Below are positions 63,601 to 64,000 of a stretch of 64,000 nucleotides of DNA, piece by piece (positions within the stretch are counted from its first letter, which is position 1; the number at the start of each line of letters is the position of its first letter). The stretch covers positions 70,667,001 through 70,731,000 of the forward strand of contig NC_133028.1 of NCBI RefSeq assembly GCF_048771995.1, given 5' to 3'. A model generated the notes under the pieces. The model saw only the letters and a list, made by a program, of their open reading frames with translations. It did not search any database and was not told the DNA's origin. A program made the translations under genes and the position numbers. This stretch comes from Taeniopygia guttata (lineage: Eukaryota; Chordata; Aves; Passeriformes; Estrildidae).

Positions 63601-64000
63601 CAGCAATGAGCAAGTAAAGCTGCAGTGAGCTTGTATCCCGTGAGAATGCTGCCCAGGATGCTCCAGCACTTCAGTGCACTCTGTATTTTTGTCTGGGTTA
63701 CAGGGGACAGATTTGTATTGACTATGTGTGGCCACTCAGGACAGATAAATATTGATCCAAAATGGTCTCAGGGGACAGCTAGACATTGATCACACACCTG
63801 ATTGTATGGCAAAGGCAAGCCTGGAATCTGTGGCACTCAGGTGTGTGCATAAGTCTGTGCTGCTTGTCACTGTGGAAAAATTTGACATCACTGCTATAAA
63901 ATAATAGAGATCGATCTACTAAACCCCTCTTATGCTCTGAATTTCTTTTGCAGCATCCTCTCACAATGATAATGTTATTCAACGGGGATCTCTACAGCCT
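19727..64000 (+). CDS. SLC7A11: SLC7A11 (xCT), cystine/glutamate antiporter light chain; ten exons, 3' end beyond the window
   Basis: Twelve-membrane-span amino acid exchanger of the LAT family (SLC7). With the SLC3A2 (4F2hc) heavy chain it forms system xc- in the plasma membrane, importing cystine in exchange for glutamate and so feeding glutathione synthesis. Joined coding segments: 19727-20003, 22639-22765, 26701-26816, 35017-35142, 37514-37613, 40303-40347, 58531-58654, 59826-59929, 60393-60489, 63954-64000 (1163 nt, 387 codons plus 2 nt). All introns are GT-AG and all phases agree. Family marks seen: the TM1 motif GTIIGAGIF (residues 55-63), R135, C158 (heavy-chain disulfide position), K198 and Y244 (substrate-site positions), the sequon N314-F-S, and C327. 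Numbering matches human xCT as I recall it. The start ATG has A at -3 and follows an in-frame TGA at 19676-19678. The human protein is about 501 residues, so roughly 114 residues are missing at the right. No frameshift or internal stop was seen. Confidence 0.97.
20004..22638 (+). other. SLC7A11 intron 1 (2635 bp)
   Basis: Phase 1 intron, GTAAGT to TCACAG. It holds an A/C-rich tract and a T run near 21450; otherwise nothing recognised. Confidence 0.9.
21228..21292. repeat. A/C-rich low-complexity tract (intron 1)
   Basis: Runs of A and C (AAAAAACCCCCAAAAACCC and similar) almost without G or T. Confidence 0.85.
22639..22765 (+). CDS. SLC7A11: SLC7A11 coding exon 2 (residues 93-135)
   Basis: The acceptor is TCTCACAG and the donor is GTAAGT at 22766. 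It encodes [20 protein letters not shown] and the following [17 protein letters not shown], which cover the end of TM2, the first re-entrant loop ([15 protein letters not shown]) and the start of TM3 up to R135, a substrate-binding position whose codon is split CG|C with exon 3. Residues 96 and 103 are cysteine here, where I recall serine and threonine in human xCT. Confidence 0.96.
23253..23312. repeat. 60-bp dispersed repeat, copy 1 (intron 2)
   Basis: It begins TTTGTGGAGTGTTGGAGAAC and ends near ACCAAATAAAGGAAC. A second copy about 85% identical lies in the same orientation at 26071-26130. It contains AATAAA and a TGTG...CTTCACA-like framing (to about 23328), so it may be the end of an LTR or a small non-autonomous element. 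The family is not recognised. Confidence 0.6.
23410..24035. other. CpG-rich block in intron 2 of unknown origin
   Basis: About 18 CpGs by eye in about 620 bp, several-fold more than the surrounding intron. It holds an ARE match and overlaps two unrecognised minus-strand open frames (23323-23631 and 23709-23930), which have no family features I can name. It is either a methylation-free regulatory element or a relatively young insertion. It is not CR1. Confidence 0.45.
23725..23740 (-). promoter_or_regulatory. Full antioxidant-response-element match in intron 2
   Basis: The reverse strand reads TCATAATGACTCAGCA, which satisfies every position of the extended ARE consensus TMAnnRTGAYnnnGCR and includes the NRF2/small-Maf core TGACTCAGCA. 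It lies 1 kb into intron 2 of a classical NRF2 target gene and inside an unusually CpG-rich block. Binding is not shown. Confidence 0.5.
24949..25130 (-). mobile_element. CR1 LINE 3'-end fragment (intron 2)
   Basis: CACAGAATCAGTAAGGTTGG, AAAGACCTCCAATATCATTG and TCCACCACTAAGCTGGGTCC are the antisense CR1 3' end. The right part is strongly diverged. Confidence 0.8.
26071..26130. repeat. 60-bp dispersed repeat, copy 2 (intron 2)
   Basis: Direct-orientation copy of the repeat at 23253, with identical TTGTGGAGTGTTGGAGAAC and TGACCAAATAAA blocks and scattered substitutions between. Flanks of the two copies do not match. Confidence 0.6.
26701..26816 (+). CDS. SLC7A11: SLC7A11 coding exon 3 (residues 135-174)
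   Basis: The acceptor follows a pyrimidine-rich stretch ending TTTCACTCTAG, and the donor is GTAAGT at 26817. The translation [20 protein letters not shown] continues with [18 protein letters not shown]. It covers TM3, the extracellular loop with C158, which in this family forms the disulfide to SLC3A2, and the start of TM4. The exon is 116 nt and ends with the first base of a threonine codon. Confidence 0.96.
29688..30279 (-). mobile_element. Solo LTR of a second avian ERV family (intron 3)
   Basis: 592 bp bounded by inverted ends TGTGAAAAAC and GTTTTTCACA, AT-rich. Read on the minus strand it has GATTGGCT near its start and ATTATTAAAC near its end, in the order expected of U3 to R, so minus is the likely sense. 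It resembles a common passerine LTR family from memory. No clear target duplication (CCTGT against TCTAT), so it is old or the edges have changed. No viral coding sequence is present. Confidence 0.7.
30613..30651. repeat. T run, 39 bases (intron 3)
   Basis: Homopolymer T following TTTCCC. Length is likely variable and sequencing-sensitive. Confidence 0.95.
31830..31990. repeat. AT-rich low-complexity stretch (intron 3)
   Basis: About 160 bp of mostly A and T with many TATTAT/ATAATA words; no element recognised. Confidence 0.6.
32090..32142 (+). mobile_element. CR1 LINE fragment, part left of the nested LTR
   Basis: The stretch ending AAGGGGCTTTTGACAAGGGC with AATGATAGG continues after the LTR as CR1 3' sequence, so this is the upstream part of the interrupted copy. 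Its left edge is uncertain. Confidence 0.55.
32143..32734 (+). mobile_element. Solo LTR of an avian endogenous retrovirus, nested in a CR1 copy (intron 3)
   Basis: Starts TGTCTTGGTTTCAACC and ends TTAATCTGTGACA, with TG...CA termini and 592 bp in length. It is flanked on both sides by the 5-bp target duplication ATAGG (32138-32142 and 32735-32739), a size typical of ERVL-type elements. Inside are a TATA box (TATATAAA, 32418-32425) and a polyadenylation signal ATTAAA (32599-32604) in LTR order. Both flanks are CR1 sequence in the same orientation, so the insertion split an older CR1. No internal viral genes remain. The start resembles a widespread bird LTR family, from memory. Confidence 0.85.
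32735..32890 (+). mobile_element. CR1 LINE 3' fragment, part right of the nested LTR
   Basis: CR1 landmarks in order: a TTCAGATTAG-type block, GGAAGAAATTTTTCTGATG, GACACTGGCACAGGTTG, CCATTCCTGAAGTGTTTGAG. It is truncated before the usual terminal ATTCTRTG repeats. Confidence 0.75.
33995..34290. repeat. 296-bp direct duplication, left copy (intron 3)
   Basis: It matches 35515-35810 at a constant offset of 1520 bp with no gaps and 6 mismatches in 296 bases (98% identity); three of the mismatches cluster at 34180-34183. The unit has no CR1 or LTR features. It lies 0.7 kb upstream of exon 4; the partner copy is 0.4 kb downstream. Confidence 0.95.
35017..35142 (+). CDS. SLC7A11: SLC7A11 coding exon 4 (residues 174-216)
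   Basis: The acceptor is CCTCCTCACAG and the donor is the weaker GTATGA at 35143. It encodes [20 protein letters not shown] followed by [20 protein letters not shown], covering the end of TM4 and TM5 with K198, a conserved substrate-site lysine. The length is 126 nt with phase 1 at both ends, so skipping it would keep the frame but remove a membrane helix. It lies between two copies of a 296-bp direct duplication. Confidence 0.96.
35515..35810. repeat. 296-bp direct duplication, right copy (intron 4)
   Basis: Same-orientation partner of 33995-34290. The copy ends 60 bp before a CR1 fragment. Sequence directly outside both copies is unrelated, so only this unit was copied, and not exon 4, which lies between them. 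Confidence 0.95.
35871..36245 (-). mobile_element. CR1 LINE 3' fragment, about 375 bp (intron 4)
   Basis: Antisense CR1 landmarks: GGGACCTTAAAGATCATCTA, CCATGGGCAGAGATGTCTTC, CAAAGCCTTGAACACTTTCA, CATTTCCCCTTGTCCTGTCA. The 141-codon minus-strand frame at 35902-36327 lies over it and is not a gene. Confidence 0.85.
37514..37613 (+). CDS. SLC7A11: SLC7A11 coding exon 5 (residues 216-249)
   Basis: The acceptor is TTGATTTTGCAG and the donor is GTAAGT at 37614. It encodes [19 protein letters not shown] and [15 protein letters not shown]: an extracellular loop then TM6 with Y244 in the GMYAYSGW motif. The loop is the more diverged part, and TM6 is close to mammalian xCT. The tryptophan codon is split TG|G with exon 6. 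Confidence 0.95.
37614..40302 (+). other. SLC7A11 intron 5 (2689 bp)
   Basis: Phase 2 intron with one CR1 fragment at 39421-39640 and a short TG-rich run near 39960. Confidence 0.9.
39421..39640 (-). mobile_element. CR1 LINE 3' fragment (intron 5)
   Basis: TCATAGAATGTTTTGGGTTG, CAACCTGGCCTTGCACACTT, GGTTCCAGTGCTCCACCACC in antisense CR1 order. Confidence 0.85.
40303..40347 (+). CDS. SLC7A11: SLC7A11 coding exon 6 (45 nt, residues 249-264)
   Basis: A very small exon between TATTTTCTAG and the donor GTACGT at 40348. It encodes [15 protein letters not shown], which I recall as identical in mammals. It lies in the TM6 to TM7 intracellular loop. Its length is a multiple of three, and the following intron is 18 kb. 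The last codon AA|A is completed in exon 7. Confidence 0.95.
41597..41720 (+). mobile_element. CR1 LINE 3'-end fragment (intron 6)
   Basis: GGGGACATGGTTTAGTGGTG, GGACTTGGCCGTGCTG, a diverged AGAGTTCTTTTCAAACCTGA and terminal TTTCTGTGATT. Sense CR1 3' end. Confidence 0.8.
45375..45482 (+). mobile_element. CR1 LINE 3'-end fragment (intron 6)
   Basis: GGAGGTGTCCCTGCCTATGG, GGGTTGGAACTGGATGGTCT, TTAAGGTCCCTTCCAACCAA. Sense CR1 3' end, left edge approximate. Confidence 0.8.
49040..49360 (+). mobile_element. CR1 LINE 3' fragment (intron 6)
   Basis: GGTTTAGATTAGCTATGTGG, GTGGTAGATGCCCTATCCCT, AAACATTCAAGGTCAGGTTG and the terminal CCTTTCAACCTAAACCTTTC. The 170-codon open frame at 48848-49360 runs through it and is repeat plus chance. 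Confidence 0.85.
57800..57890 (+). repeat. Possible ancient MIR-like SINE relic (intron 6)
   Basis: GCAGTGTGGCTTTGGACAGA, TTCACTGTGCCTCTCTTCCTC resembles the core and 3' part of MIR-type SINEs (TGTGTGACCTTGGGCAAGTC, then CTCTGTGCCTC). Very decayed; could be chance. Confidence 0.25.
58531..58654 (+). CDS. SLC7A11: SLC7A11 coding exon 7 (residues 264-305)
   Basis: The acceptor is TTGTGTATTTCAG and the donor is GTAAGT at 58655. It encodes [20 protein letters not shown] followed by [20 protein letters not shown] and V305, covering TM7 and the start of the next extracellular loop. The exon ends in phase 0. Compared with mammals as recalled, T265 is N here and the NAEELLLSNAV stretch reads [11 protein letters not shown]. 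Confidence 0.96.
58655..59825 (+). other. SLC7A11 intron 7 (1171 bp)
   Basis: Phase 0 intron; nothing recognised inside. Confidence 0.9.
59826..59929 (+). CDS. SLC7A11: SLC7A11 coding exon 8 (residues 306-340)
   Basis: The acceptor is TCTCTTTTCTAATAG and the donor is GTGAGC at 59930. It encodes [15 protein letters not shown] and [20 protein letters not shown]. It contains the N-glycosylation sequon N314-F-S, used in human xCT, and TM8 with C327. The arginine 340 codon is split AG|G with exon 9. Confidence 0.96.
59930..60392 (+). other. SLC7A11 intron 8 (463 bp)
   Basis: Phase 2 intron, GTGAGC to CACCAG, the shortest in the window; nothing recognised inside. Confidence 0.9.
60393..60489 (+). 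CDS. SLC7A11: SLC7A11 coding exon 9 (residues 340-372)
   Basis: The acceptor is TTTCCCACCAG and the donor is GTAAAT at 60490, weaker than most in this gene. It encodes [16 protein letters not shown] and [16 protein letters not shown], the conserved intracellular segment after TM8. The family-typical ASREGHLP and [11 protein letters not shown] blocks are intact; residues 341-343 read MFF where I recall LFY in mammals. The exon ends in phase 0. Confidence 0.96.
61880..61932. repeat. (CAA)n simple repeat (intron 9)
   Basis: AACAACAACAACAACAACAA flanked by degenerate CAA/CAAAA units, then a T run. Confidence 0.95.
63701..63800 (+). repeat. Decayed minisatellite, three units of 32-36 bp (intron 9)
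   Basis: Units begin at 63701, 63737 and 63769 with CAGGGGACAG, CAGGACAG and CAGGGGACAG, each followed about 8 bases later by ATTGA. It lies 150 bp before exon 10. Confidence 0.6.
63954..64000 (+). CDS. SLC7A11: SLC7A11 coding exon 10, cut by the window edge (from residue 373)
   Basis: The acceptor is AATTTCTTTTGCAG. The translation [15 protein letters not shown] plus the first two bases of a leucine codon matches the start of TM9 of xCT ([16 protein letters not shown] in mammals as recalled). No donor is visible because the sequence ends. The rest of the exon and probably two more coding exons lie to the right. Confidence 0.94.

Larger units (their letters stand above)
60490..63953 (+). other. 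SLC7A11 intron 9 (3464 bp)
   Basis: Phase 0 intron, GTAAAT to TTGCAG. It holds the (CAA)n repeat, a C-rich stretch at 62140-62600 that is open in three plus-strand frames but unrecognised, and the decayed minisatellite near exon 10. Confidence 0.9.

Noticed and set aside
1..64000. CRISPR arrays, operons, phage or other prokaryotic systems
   Set aside because: Composition, introns and repeats are vertebrate; no such structure was seen.

Overview
The window is vertebrate nuclear DNA, almost certainly from a bird and probably a songbird. The evidence is a split gene with GT-AG introns of 0.46 to 18 kb, AT-rich and CpG-poor background, several CR1 LINE 3' ends in both orientations, and two solo LTRs of types I associate with passerine genomes. 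There is no bacterial-style gene organisation; nearly all short open frames are chance.

The one gene I can support is SLC7A11 (xCT), the light chain of the cystine/glutamate antiporter system xc-. It runs left to right and is cut by the right edge. Ten coding exons fit together with consistent phases and encode the first 387 residues plus two bases of the next codon. They can be laid against the mammalian protein, as I recall it, without insertion or deletion. The remaining exons lie beyond base 64000.

Layout. Bases 1-18480 are upstream intergenic DNA with CR1 fragments, short tandem duplications and a 51-base A run, and no recognisable gene. Bases 18480-19225 are CpG-richer and form the distal promoter. 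Bases 19340-19450 hold the likely core promoter: two inverted amino-acid response elements (ATF4-type) and a TATA-like box. The leader (about 19470-19726) carries one short upstream ORF. Exon 1 (from 19727) to exon 10 (63954 to the edge) span 44 kb. Intron 2 holds a CpG-rich block with a full antioxidant-response-element match (NRF2-type). Intron 3 holds two solo LTRs, one nested in a CR1 copy with a 5-bp target duplication. A 296-bp, 98% identical direct duplication flanks exon 4. Intron 6 is 18 kb and mostly featureless apart from CR1 pieces.

Regulatory logic suggested by sequence: amino-acid limitation (ATF4 through the paired elements) and oxidative stress (NRF2 through antioxidant-type elements) would both raise xCT, increasing cystine import for glutathione synthesis. 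That is established for mammalian SLC7A11; for this bird it is inference from motifs. I found no convincing new biological system. The items most worth following are the promoter architecture, the leader ORF, the intron 2 CpG-rich block and the duplication around exon 4.
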